Shown: piece after piece, positions 1 through 12,938 of the stretch
How positions within the stretch are numbered: position 1 is the first letter of the stretch
Layout of the letters: each line of letters opens with the position of its first letter
NCBI GenBank assembly: GCA_902552185.1
Contig: CACDFZ010000002.1
Coordinates: forward strand, 87,512 to 151,511
DNA length: 64,000 bases
Source of the DNA: an uncultured Pelagibacteraceae bacterium
GTDB lineage: Bacteria > Pseudomonadota > Alphaproteobacteria > Pelagibacterales > Pelagibacteraceae
Direction: 5' to 3'
Notes under the pieces: generated by a model
What the model saw: only the letters and a program-made list of their open reading frames with translations
What the model was told of the DNA's origin: nothing
Database searches by the model: none
Program-made: the position numbers and the translations under genes

Positions 1-269
1 CAAATTAACTTATTTGTCCAACCGCTTTCTTTTTTTCCTCCAAATAAAGAACCTTGTGCTATTTTAACCTTCTCTGTCCTTGGTTCATCAACTTGTTCTA
101 TTATTTGAAATGGCAAATCTATATTTGTAACATCATCTGATTTGCCATTCCAATTTAGTTCAACTTGCTTATTTTGATCAAATAATAAAAATCTATATTT
201 TTCAGGTAAATTCTTACCCTCCTCTATGAGTTTTACTACATCTCTTTTTTCATTATCTGTTAATTTCAT
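1..269 (-). CDS. Site-specific DNA-methyltransferase, N-terminal part (truncated by the left window edge)
   Basis: Own reverse-strand translation from the ATG at 269: MKLTDNEKRDVVKLIEEGKNLPEKYRFLLFDQNKQVELNWNGKSDDVTNIDLPFQIIEQVDEPRTEKVKIAQGSLFGGKKESGWTNKLI. Resembles the N-terminus of type III/Mod-like adenine methyltransferases (YRFLLF...VELVWNGK...LPFQ..E.VDEPR). Not in the ORF track because it runs off the edge. Confidence 0.65.
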   Translation of the reverse strand, partial: MKLTDNEKRDVVKLIEEGKNLPEKYRFLLFDQNKQVELNWNGKSDDVTNIDLPFQIIEQVDEPRTEKVKIAQGSLFGGKKESGWTNKLI

Positions 270-311
270 AGTTATATTAAGAATAGCATTTCATAATTAA
301 TTTAGAAAGAA

Positions 312-380
312 TTACACGAAGTTGAAAGGCAAGAAATCGGCAAAATGAGCAAAACACTACACGAAGTTTTACACGAAGTT
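312..380 (+). repeat. Three copies of the 12-mer (T/C)TACACGAAGTT (312-323, 357-368, 369-380)
   Basis: Read directly; spacings of 45 and 12 bp, all multiples of 3, encoding LHEV in one open frame. Confidence 0.8.
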
Positions 381-413
381 TTTGAAAAAGTGTTATATTC
401 TGTATATTATTAA
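345..413 (+). CDS. Candidate 22-aa micro-ORF (MSKTLHEVLHEVFEKVLYSVYY)
   Basis: ATG at 345, TAA at 411; LHEV repeat; below the ORF track cutoff; no homology evidence. Confidence 0.25.
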   Translation: MSKTLHEVLHEVFEKVLYSVYY

Positions 414-428
414 TCAAGGGACGAGAAA

Positions 429-453
429 CAGAACGCCCCTGCGTATTGGCGTT
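429..453 (+). repeat. Degenerate repeat copy A (CAGAACGCCCCT) extending into an inverted repeat AACGCC-N10-GGCGTT
   Basis: Shares AACAGAACGCCCCT with copies at 565, 916 and 1074; stem arms 432-437 and 448-453. Confidence 0.7.
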
Positions 454-564
454 AACACTTATTAATTCACAACTTTTTTTAAATAGATCACAATACGATC
501 ACACCCAGCAAAGAAATAGCCGTTTTTTATGATCTAGAATTGTTGTATAACGTTAAAAGGTTAA

Positions 565-590
565 CGGCACCTGGCAACAGAACGCCCCTT
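565..590 (+). repeat. Repeat copy B: CGGCACCTGGCAACAGAACGCCCCTT
   Basis: Direct match to copies C and D. Confidence 0.9.
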
Positions 591-604
591 TACAAATAAA
601 ATAT

Positions 605-910
605 ATGAGTGATAGAAGCGTTATAATAAGAAAATTTGAAAATCAAATTGCTTCATATTCAGATTATCTAAGTGAGACTTCAGATAAAATTATGTATCGG
701 GAATATATCACTCCAAAAAAAGGTAAAGAAATTATACCTGGAATGGAATATGAAGAGTACGTTGATATTGATAAGAAAAATTTAAACGGTATAACTTTTG
801 ATCAAATTCATGATTTTCTCAAAGATACAAAACCTGAGAACCGAATTGATAATCTTAAAAAGTTCTTAAAATTTAATAATATTTCATATGAAACGGGTCT
901 ATGGAATTAA
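605..910 (+). CDS. Hypothetical protein (101 aa), no recognised family
   Basis: ORF track; flanked closely by repeat copies (B ends at 590, C starts at 916). Confidence 0.5.
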   Translation: MSDRSVIIRKFENQIASYSDYLSETSDKIMYREYITPKKGKEIIPGMEYEEYVDIDKKNLNGITFDQIHDFLKDTKPENRIDNLKKFLKFNNISYETGLWN

Positions 911-990
911 TGTATAGCACCTGGCAACAGAACGCCCCTTGCAAATCTTCTAAAATATTAGGAAATATAATTAAAAATTTAGAATTATAA
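901..990 (+). CDS. Candidate 29-aa micro-ORF spanning repeat copy C (MELMYSTWQQNAPCKSSKILGNIIKNLEL)
   Basis: ATG at 901, TAA at 988; overlaps the end of the 605..910 ORF by 10 nt in another frame. Confidence 0.25.
   Translation: MELMYSTWQQNAPCKSSKILGNIIKNLEL
916..940 (+). repeat. Repeat copy C: AGCACCTGGCAACAGAACGCCCCTT
   Basis: 24 of 25 bases identical to copy B. Confidence 0.9.
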
Positions 991-1073
991 ATTTTTGCCG
1001 CCCTATTGTCGCTCTTTCAAGTAAATTTAAAGTTTAATTTATTCAAATTTATTGTATTTTTGCTTAAAGTTCA

Positions 1074-1099
1074 CGGCACCTGGCAACAGAACGCCCCTT
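1074..1099 (+). repeat. Repeat copy D: CGGCACCTGGCAACAGAACGCCCCTT
   Basis: Identical to copy B over 26 bp. Confidence 0.9.
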
Positions 1100-1222
1100 A
1101 CTTGATTATGATATTAATACTTTAATTCATGCAAAAAATATTAAGAAAATATAGCCGTCCCCCACATAAACAATTTATCATTTTTAGGGCCTTTTTTTTT
1201 CATTTAAATTTTAAAAGTTTTT

Positions 1223-1789
1223 TTATTTTTTTTCATCCTCTGGTGACTGTTCTTCTTGAGGTTCAGATTTAACCTCCTCTTCGGTCGGCTGTTCTTCTTG
1301 AGGTTCAGGTTTTACTTCCTCTTCGGTCGGCTGTTCTTCTTGAGGTTCAGCTACGACTTCTTTTCTAAAATCTCTTCTAGGACTATCAGGTGTTCTAGTT
1401 ACGCTTCTTGATGACAAATTATCTCGTTGTCTAAAATAAAAATAAGCACCTATCGAAATAACTAGTATTGAACCAAATATATATAGAGCTAACCTCAAAT
1501 AATTTGTTCCCGAATCTTTCGAGCTATCTATTTCTTTACTTGCTTCTTGTGCTTTTGCTTCAGCTTGAGCCTTCGCTTCCGCTTGAGCTTGTGCTTCAGC
1601 TGCTGCTTTAGCTTCCGCTTCTGCCTGAGCTTGTGCTTCAGCTTTAACCTCCTCTTCAGTTGTTTTCGTTTCCGAAGATTCCTTTACAATTACCTCTGTT
1701 TTTTTATTTCCCTCACTAACTTCAGGTTCAGTATTGAAAACTCCAGTTGCTAAAATAACTGAGACTAAAGCAACAAGTAATAAATTCAT
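1223..1789 (-). CDS. Low-complexity single-pass membrane protein, Ala/Glu/Gln/Lys-rich (TolA-like composition) with Glu/Pro-rich C-terminal repeats
   Basis: N-terminal hydrophobic segment MNLLLVALVSVILATG, EAKAQAEAKAQ region, TM YLRLALYIFGSILVISIGAYFYF, then three EPQEEQPTEEEVK repeats. Confidence 0.65.
   Translation of the reverse strand: MNLLLVALVSVILATGVFNTEPEVSEGNKKTEVIVKESSETKTTEEEVKAEAQAQAEAEAKAAAEAQAQAEAKAQAEAKAQEASKEIDSSKDSGTNYLRLALYIFGSILVISIGAYFYFRQRDNLSSRSVTRTPDSPRRDFRKEVVAEPQEEQPTEEEVKPEPQEEQPTEEEVKSEPQEEQSPEDEKK
1247..1361 (-). repeat. 42-bp tandem repeat (about 2.7 units) coding for EPQEEQPTEEEVK(P/S)
   Basis: Units begin at 1247, 1289 and 1331 (exact period 42). Confidence 0.85.
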
Positions 1790-1820
1790 AATTTACTATC
1801 TTATCACAAAGTCACTCGTA

Positions 1821-1934
1821 ATGACTCGTAATTTTCTTCAGTTTCTGTGTTTTGCAATCATGACTTTGGTGCTATTTAAGGATTCTAGAGACTGGATTAA
1901 GGGAACCTGGCAACAATGGGTTAAAAGCACCTGA
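1821..1934 (+). CDS. Candidate 37-aa small membrane protein (MTRNFLQFLCFAIMTLVLFKDSRDWIKGTWQQWVKST)
   Basis: Sub-ORF of track ORF 1734..1934, whose upstream part is antisense to the 1223..1789 gene; hydrophobic segment then charged tail; C-terminus encoded by the degenerate repeat. Confidence 0.4.
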   Translation: MTRNFLQFLCFAIMTLVLFKDSRDWIKGTWQQWVKST

Positions 1935-1949
1935 AAACAAAACGCCCCT
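1904..1949 (+). repeat. Degenerate double repeat copy E (AACCTGGCAACAATGG + AGCACCTGAAAACAAAACGCCCCT)
   Basis: Two overlapping partial matches to the B/C/D consensus. Confidence 0.7.
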
Positions 1950-2001
1950 ATTAATTAAATAGTCGCATTGATTAAAATGGATTTTAATTTAAGTTTAAAA
2001 A

Positions 2002-2121
2002 ATGGAATTAATTTTTATTATAGTAGCATTATTTTTGATTTATTATCTTTTAAGACCAACGTCGAAAGAGGAATTAAAGCGATTTAAAAATAAAGATAAT
2101 TGGTCAAATATGGGTTTTTAA
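2002..2121 (+). CDS. Candidate 39-aa small TM protein (MELIFIIVALFLIYYLLRPTSKEELKRFKNKDNWSNMGF)
   Basis: Manual translation; N-terminal hydrophobic helix with basic tail; below the ORF track cutoff. Confidence 0.4.
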   Translation: MELIFIIVALFLIYYLLRPTSKEELKRFKNKDNWSNMGF

Positions 2122-2198
2122 AATATATATTTATCTCCTAGATAAAGTAATAAACCAATTGCAATTCCAGTTAATATCCAAAAAAACTTATCTCTCAT
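2118..2198 (-). CDS. Candidate 26-aa small TM protein (MRDKFFWILTGIAIGLLLYLGDKYIF)
   Basis: Start codon overlaps the 3' end of the upstream minus-strand MazG-like gene (stop at 2188), suggesting translational coupling. Confidence 0.35.
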   Translation of the reverse strand: MRDKFFWILTGIAIGLLLYLGDKYIF

Positions 2199-2565
2199 TA
2201 ACAAACTTTTCTAGGTTTGGTTTGAAATAATTTGGACCTTTCATTACTTTGCCGAATTCGTTGTAAATTGGTTTGCCATCTTTGCCAAGTTTACTCATAT
2301 TAGAATTTTGTACTTCATCAAAGCACTTATCTAAGTTGATCCCAAAAGCATGACCAGCTCCATAGGTTACGTAAAGTATGTCAGTCAACGCGTCCGCGAC
2401 CTCTTTGATGTCTCTGTCCTTCAAGGCAATTTTAAATTCCTCTAATTCTTCAGCTATTAAGTCGTATCTTAGATTTACAATTTTTTCTTCTGGAAATTTA
2501 GCTTTATTTTTAACCTCTTGTCCAAATGTTTTCATAAACTTTCCAACTTTTTCAAAATTACTCAT
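2188..2565 (-). CDS. MazG-like / phosphoribosyl-ATP pyrophosphohydrolase-family protein
   Basis: Helical EELEEF...DIKEVADALTDILYVTYGAG motif typical of all-alpha NTP pyrophosphatases. Confidence 0.75.
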   Translation of the reverse strand: MSNFEKVGKFMKTFGQEVKNKAKFPEEKIVNLRYDLIAEELEEFKIALKDRDIKEVADALTDILYVTYGAGHAFGINLDKCFDEVQNSNMSKLGKDGKPIYNEFGKVMKGPNYFKPNLEKFVNER

Positions 2566-2624
2566 ATTTCCGCCTTTATATTTTTTTAATTTAAATATAA
2601 ATATAATATATCAAAGAATCATAT

Positions 2625-4013
2625 ATGAAGTATAGAAACGAGTTTGATAGTATAGGCAAAATTAAAGTACCTGGTGATAAGTATTGGGGTGCTTCAACTG
2701 AAAGATCTAATAAGTACTTTAACATTGGTGATTTTTTAGTAAGACCAATAGTTATACACTCTATCGCAATTATAAAAAAAGCTGCGGCTATTGTTAATAA
2801 AAATAATGGTGATTTAGATACAAAAATTTCAAAATACATAGTTAAAGCATCGGAGGAAGTAATAAAGGGAAAATTAGACGATCATTTTCCTCTGAAAGTT
2901 TGGCAAACAGGATCTGGTACACAAACTAATATGAATGTGAATGAGGTTATTGCAAATAGAGCTATAGAAATGCTTGGAGGAAAACTTGGGGCAAAAAAAC
3001 CTGTGCATCCAAATGACCACGTAAATAAATCACAATCAACTAATGATGTATTTCCCTCTGCTATGCACATTTCTATTGCAATAAAAACTAAACAAAAACT
3101 CTTGCCGTCATTAAAAATATTGGAGAAAGAGCTATTTAAAAAAGTAAAAGAATTTAAAAAAATCGTTAAAGTTGGAAGAACACATTTACAAGATGCAACA
3201 CCAATAACATTGGGGCAAGAATTTTCAGGATATCATGCGCAACTTAAAAAATGTATAAATAGGATTGAGAATGCTTTAGAAGAAATTTATTATCTTGCTC
3301 AGGGCGGGACTGCAGTTGGAACTGGATTAAATACAAAAAAAAATTTTGACACCAAAATCATAAAAGAAATTTCAAAAATAACAAAATTACCCTTTAAACC
3401 AGCCAAAAATAAATTTGCCGCTCTTGCAGCTCACGATGCGATTGTAAATTTTTCAGGTACAATGAATACTACAGCTGTCTGTTTAATGAAGATCGCTAAC
3501 GACATTAGATTTCTTGGTTCAGGACCACGTGCAGGGTATGGAGAGTTGATATTACCATCCAATGAACCTGGTTCTTCAATTATGCCAGGAAAAGTTAACC
3601 CAACGCAGTCTGAAGCGGTTACTATGGTTTGCGTAAAAGTTATTGGTAACCACAATGGAATAACTATGGCAGGCTCTCATGGTCATTTTGAATTAAATGT
3701 TTTTAAACCTTTAATTATTCATAACATTCTTCAGTCTATTGAGATAATGGCGGACTCATCAAAAACTTTTGCTCATTATTGTATTAAGGGAATTAAAGCT
3801 GACAAAAAAAGAATCAAAAGCCTACTTGATAATTCTTTAATGATTGTTACAGCGCTAGCCCCTAAAATAGGTTACGACAATGCTGCCAAAATTGCTAAAA
3901 CAGCACACAAAAATGGAACTACATTAAAAGAAGAAGTTTTGAAAACTAATCTTATTTCAGAAAAAGACTATGATAAGATTATGGATCCAATTCAAATGAC
4001 CAAGCCTAAATAA
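2625..4013 (+). CDS. fumC: Class II fumarate hydratase
   Basis: [18 protein letters not shown] and [13 protein letters not shown] signatures. Confidence 0.95.
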   Translation: MKYRNEFDSIGKIKVPGDKYWGASTERSNKYFNIGDFLVRPIVIHSIAIIKKAAAIVNKNNGDLDTKISKYIVKASEEVIKGKLDDHFPLKVWQTGSGTQTNMNVNEVIANRAIEMLGGKLGAKKPVHPNDHVNKSQSTNDVFPSAMHISIAIKTKQKLLPSLKILEKELFKKVKEFKKIVKVGRTHLQDATPITLGQEFSGYHAQLKKCINRIENALEEIYYLAQGGTAVGTGLNTKKNFDTKIIKEISKITKLPFKPAKNKFAALAAHDAIVNFSGTMNTTAVCLMKIANDIRFLGSGPRAGYGELILPSNEPGSSIMPGKVNPTQSEAVTMVCVKVIGNHNGITMAGSHGHFELNVFKPLIIHNILQSIEIMADSSKTFAHYCIKGIKADKKRIKSLLDNSLMIVTALAPKIGYDNAAKIAKTAHKNGTTLKEEVLKTNLISEKDYDKIMDPIQMTKPK

Positions 4014-4095
4014 GTTCTATTATACTTTTTAAGAAAGGTATTAAATATCATCTTTTTTATTATATTAAGTAGTGTATAAAAGTTAACAAGAAGTC

Positions 4096-6128
4096 ATGTC
4101 ATCTGAAAAAAAATTATTAAACAACTTAAATGATGTTCAAAAAAAAGCTGTGCTAGATACAGAGGGACCAAACTTAATTGTTGCTGGTGCTGGATCTGGT
4201 AAAACCAGAGTTCTTACAACAAAACTAGCTTACATAATTAGTGAAAAAAGAGCATGGCCTAATCAAATCTTATGCGTGACTTTTACAAATAAAGCGGCAA
4301 AAGAGATGCAGAATAGAGTTCTAGGATTTATTAAAGGAAAAAATAGCGCTGTTCCTTGGCTTGGTACATTTCACTCGATTAGTGTAAAATTTTTAAGAAG
4401 GCACGCAGATGCGATTGGTTTTAAAAGTAATTTTACAATTCTAGATACGGATGACCAAAAGAAATTAATAAAAAAAATATGTGAAGCTGAAAATATAGAT
4501 GCAAAAAAAATATCACCTCAATTTATTATCTCTTTTATAGATAATTGGAAAAATAAGGGATTAACCCATAAAGAAGTAAAAATTAATAAAAACAATTCTT
4601 TAGAGTCACAAATTTTAAAAGTTTATTCAATTTATCAGCAGAAAGCACAGGATTTAAATGCAATGGATTTTGGTGATTTAATTTTATTTACAGTTAAACT
4701 GTTCGAGAATAACAATGATATTGCTGATATATATAGAAAAAATTTTAAGTATATTTTAGTTGACGAATATCAAGATACCAACTTTATTCAAAACAAATGG
4801 TTAAATTTATTAGTTAACTCCAAACAAAATATATGTTGTGTTGGAGACGATGATCAGTCGATTTATAGTTGGAGGGGAGCAGAAATTAAAAACTTTTTAA
4901 CTTTTGATAAAATTTATCCAAATTGTAAAGTTTATAAGTTAGAGCAAAATTATCGATCTACGAAAAATATTTTAGAAACAGCATCCAGTTTAATTTCAAA
5001 CAATAATAACAGAGTAGGAAAAAAACTTTGGTCCTCTGGAAATGATGGAGATCTAGTCAAATTAAATTGTTATGGCAGTGGAAAAGATGAGGCCACAGGA
5101 GTAAGTGATATTATTGAGAATAAAATTAAGAAAAAATACTCATTAAATAATGTAAGCATCCTTGTAAGAGCTATTTATCAAACCAGAGAATTTGAAGAAA
5201 GATTTCTAAAAATCGGTTTAGGATATAGAGTTTTGGGCGGTATAAGATTTTATGAAAGGGCCGAAGTAAAGGATGCAATAAGCTATTTAAGAATTGTTAA
5301 TCAAAAATTTGATGATTTAGCAATGGAAAGAGTAATTGGAGCGCCTAAAAAAGGTATCGGTGATGCTACTCTAAAAAAAATATACGAATACGGATCAAAA
5401 GAAAAATTATGTCTAGAAGACGCTATAATAAATTTAATCAAATTAGATCAATTTAAACCAAAAATAAAAAAAACATTTTCTCTTTTGATTAAGATGATAG
5501 AGAAATGGCGGAATGATACAAAAAAAATCAAACATTATGACTTATTAAAATTGATTTTAGATGAATCGGGTTACTCATCTACATTAAAAAATAAAAAAGA
5601 TTTAGAGAATGAAAATAGACTCGAAAACTTAAAAGAACTGTTAAGAGCGATGCAAGACTATGAAAATTTACAGGATTTTTTGGAACATGTGTCTTTAGCT
5701 ACTTCAGCTGATCAAGAATGGGAAGGAGAAAAAGTAAATTTAATGACAATGCATGCAGCTAAAGGTTTAGAGTTCGATGTTGTTTTTTTACCTGGCTGGG
5801 AAGAGGGTTTATTTCCTCATCAAAAATCCTTACAAGAAAAAGGTGATTTTGCTTTAGAAGAGGAGAGAAGATTGGCTTATGTAGGAATCACAAGGGCAAA
5901 AAAAGAAGCTTTTTTATCTTTTGCAATGAGAAGGGCTTATCAAGGCGACTGGATGGATGCTGTGCCTTCTAGGTTTGTAAATGAATTGCCAGAAAATAAT
6001 ATAGAAAAAAATGAGGTAGTTGAAAAAGATAATGATGATGATTTTGATTTTAATCAAGACAATTCAATTGAATTAGGAGACGAATACAGAAGTCCTGGAT
6101 GGAACAGGCTTAAAAAAAAATTAATAAA

Positions 6129-6141
<13 letters not shown>
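4096..6141 (+). CDS. uvrD: UvrD/PcrA/Rep-family ATP-dependent DNA helicase
   Basis: AGAGSGKT Walker A, VDEYQDTN, QNYRST, TMHAAKGLEFDVVFLPG, GITRAKK motifs. Confidence 0.93.
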
Positions 6142-10708
<4,567 letters not shown>

Positions 10709-10754
10709 TTTTTATTCATATCAAAAAAATTATATTAGGTAAAATTTTGTTTTT

Positions 10755-11681
10755 TTAAATACTTGCTGTAAGTGGTTTTTTGAATGTTTCTTCAATTTGA
10801 GCTTTTTTAATAATTGATTTAGAGCCTATGAAAGACCAATTTGATTTATCTGAAAAAAATTTTATTAATAATTTATTTGTTAATGCATGTCCTCCTTGAG
10901 ATGTGATAACATGGCCTAGTATTCTATTTCCAGACAGCATAAGATCACCAATACAATCTAAAATTTTATGGTAAACAAATTCATGTCTATTTCTAAGACC
11001 ATCTTCATTTAATATTTCATTGTCTTTAACTACTATTGCGTTTTCTAATGAGCCACCTTTAGCTAAACCTTTGCTTTTAATATAATCAATATCTTCATAA
11101 AGACAAAATGTTCTAGAATTATAAATGTCTGTTAATTTATCTTGACTTAATTGAAATTTTTTTCTTCTCGTTCTTATTAATGGATTTTTATAAATAATTT
11201 CAAAATCTATTATTAAATCATTTTCTGCAGGTTCAATTGAAATAAATTTTTCACCTTCTTTAACTTCTACTTTTTTTTCAACCTTAATAAATTGTCTTTG
11301 TGTTTTTTGCTCTTTGATCCCAGCTGATCTTATAGCTTCAACGAAATCACTTGCAGAGCCGTCCAGTATTGGAATTTCTGACGCGTTTACCTCAACTATA
11401 GCATTGTCTATGCCTTCTCCAAAAAATGCTGCCATTAGATGCTCCACAGTCGAAACAGAAATACCATTTGTGTTTGCTATTTTCGTGCATAATATCGGTT
11501 CAATTACATTATTAAAATTTGCAGGAATTAAATCATTTTTATCAATATCGACCCTACAAAATTTAATTCCAAAATTTTCAGGTGCTGGTTTAATTATCAA
11601 TTCAGCGTTTACCCCGTTGTGTAAACCTACGCCATTTAATTTAATTGGTTTGTTAATTGTTTTTTGATTAGTTGCTAACAT
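10755..11681 (-). CDS. lpxC: UDP-3-O-acyl-N-acetylglucosamine deacetylase
   Basis: QKTINKPIKLNGVGLHNG, STVEHLMAAF, HKILDCIGDL motifs. Confidence 0.95.
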   Translation of the reverse strand: MLATNQKTINKPIKLNGVGLHNGVNAELIIKPAPENFGIKFCRVDIDKNDLIPANFNNVIEPILCTKIANTNGISVSTVEHLMAAFFGEGIDNAIVEVNASEIPILDGSASDFVEAIRSAGIKEQKTQRQFIKVEKKVEVKEGEKFISIEPAENDLIIDFEIIYKNPLIRTRRKKFQLSQDKLTDIYNSRTFCLYEDIDYIKSKGLAKGGSLENAIVVKDNEILNEDGLRNRHEFVYHKILDCIGDLMLSGNRILGHVITSQGGHALTNKLLIKFFSDKSNWSFIGSKSIIKKAQIEETFKKPLTASI

Positions 11682-11746
11682 CTCAGTACGTATATTAAAT
11701 TAGATAGATATTCTTAAAACAAATTATGTTTCAATAAATAACACTT

Positions 11747-12937
11747 TTATTCGAATAGACCAGAAAAAATCCGCGAAATTAGTGATTTTTTTTTATTTAC
11801 GAAAGGTATTGCTTCTTTAGCCCACCCTTTAGACAGAAGTTGGCCAAAAATTTTAATGGACTCTAAAGGATCCTCTTCCTTAGGTTTGAGAATATTAAAT
11901 TTATATTTTTTAAAATTATTTTTAAAAATAAAATGAAATTTATTAAAAACATTTTTATCCTCGAATTCAAAATACAAGTCGACCTCTTTATCTTTCAAAT
12001 CATATAAGTTTTTATTTTTATTGAATATGATATTAATTATTTCCTCTATTCTCGCAGAAGAAATTTCCATTATGTGATTTAGACTGATTTTTCTATAACT
12101 ATTTTCCGCAAAATATTTTTTATCTACATATAGATTTTTATCTGAAATTTCAAAACTAGTTTCTGAAATTATTTTTTGAATAGTGGAAATTTCAAGAGAA
12201 CAAACCTTTGATATATCTTTAAGTATAATATCTGATCCAAAATTAAATTTTTGGAAAAAACAAAAAGCAGACTCAAAAAAAAATGATAGGGTTGACTCAC
12301 TTTTACCAATTTTAATTTTTATGAAAGTATCATTTTTAAAATTATTAATGATTTTTATACCATCAGAGAAATTTTTAAGAATTATCTTATTTATACCCAA
12401 GTTGCATTTATTAAATAAAGTTTTTAAATTTTTCAGTTCATTATTTTTTATCAAGAAAAAGGTTAGCTGATGAGAATAAAAATCACCATATAGACCGATA
12501 GGTAAATTTTTAATTTGTTTGTTATCTAATAAGTATTTCGTATTGAAAAGATGAATTATCGTTTTATCTTTTTCAGATTCTAATAATTTTGATTTAACAT
12601 CATTTAAAATATATGAAATATCGTCAGATAATATTTGATTTCCATTTAGTTTTTTAAAGCCACTTATATTAATGCAATCAAAATCAGTTTGATTAATTAT
12701 TATATTAATTTCAGAAAAAAGAAGGTTAGATTTATTTTCAATTTTCTTCACTACTTTTTTTAAGTTTTCTACTGTAGTTTCTAAATTTCTTACTTTCCCA
12801 TTGTTAAAGCCTGAAGGTGAATATGATTCATGCTCTATAATTTTAAAGTTAAGCTCATCGTCGTATTCGCCAATAGCAATTAAAAAGCTTTTATCATTAA
12901 TTTCTATATAAAGATTTTTTTTTTTCAATTTATTCAT
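11747..12937 (-). CDS. ftsA: Divergent FtsA-like cell division protein
   Basis: Position between ftsQ and lpxC; size; C-terminal amphipathic SLISRIFSGLFE; low primary-sequence similarity. Confidence 0.65.
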   Translation of the reverse strand: MNKLKKKNLYIEINDKSFLIAIGEYDDELNFKIIEHESYSPSGFNNGKVRNLETTVENLKKVVKKIENKSNLLFSEINIIINQTDFDCINISGFKKLNGNQILSDDISYILNDVKSKLLESEKDKTIIHLFNTKYLLDNKQIKNLPIGLYGDFYSHQLTFFLIKNNELKNLKTLFNKCNLGINKIILKNFSDGIKIINNFKNDTFIKIKIGKSESTLSFFFESAFCFFQKFNFGSDIILKDISKVCSLEISTIQKIISETSFEISDKNLYVDKKYFAENSYRKISLNHIMEISSARIEEIINIIFNKNKNLYDLKDKEVDLYFEFEDKNVFNKFHFIFKNNFKKYKFNILKPKEEDPLESIKIFGQLLSKGWAKEAIPFVNKKKSLISRIFSGLFE

Positions 12938-12938
12938 T

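Noticed and set aside
1547-1753. Plus-strand ORF of 68 aa
   Set aside because: Antisense to the Ala/Glu-rich repeat region of 1223..1789; Cys/Phe/Arg/Leu-rich composition is a mirror of the low-complexity coding strand.
429-1949. Integron attC cassette array
   Set aside because: Repeats contain AACGCC-like cores resembling Vibrio repeats, but copies B-D lack the paired GTTRRRY/RYYYAAC ends and imperfect palindrome, and no integrase is visible.
429-1949. CRISPR array
   Set aside because: Only five copies, two degenerate, with spacings of about 150 to 850 bp; no regular spacers and no cas genes.
11314-11667. Plus-strand 117-aa ORF
   Set aside because: Antisense within lpxC; no recognisable domain.
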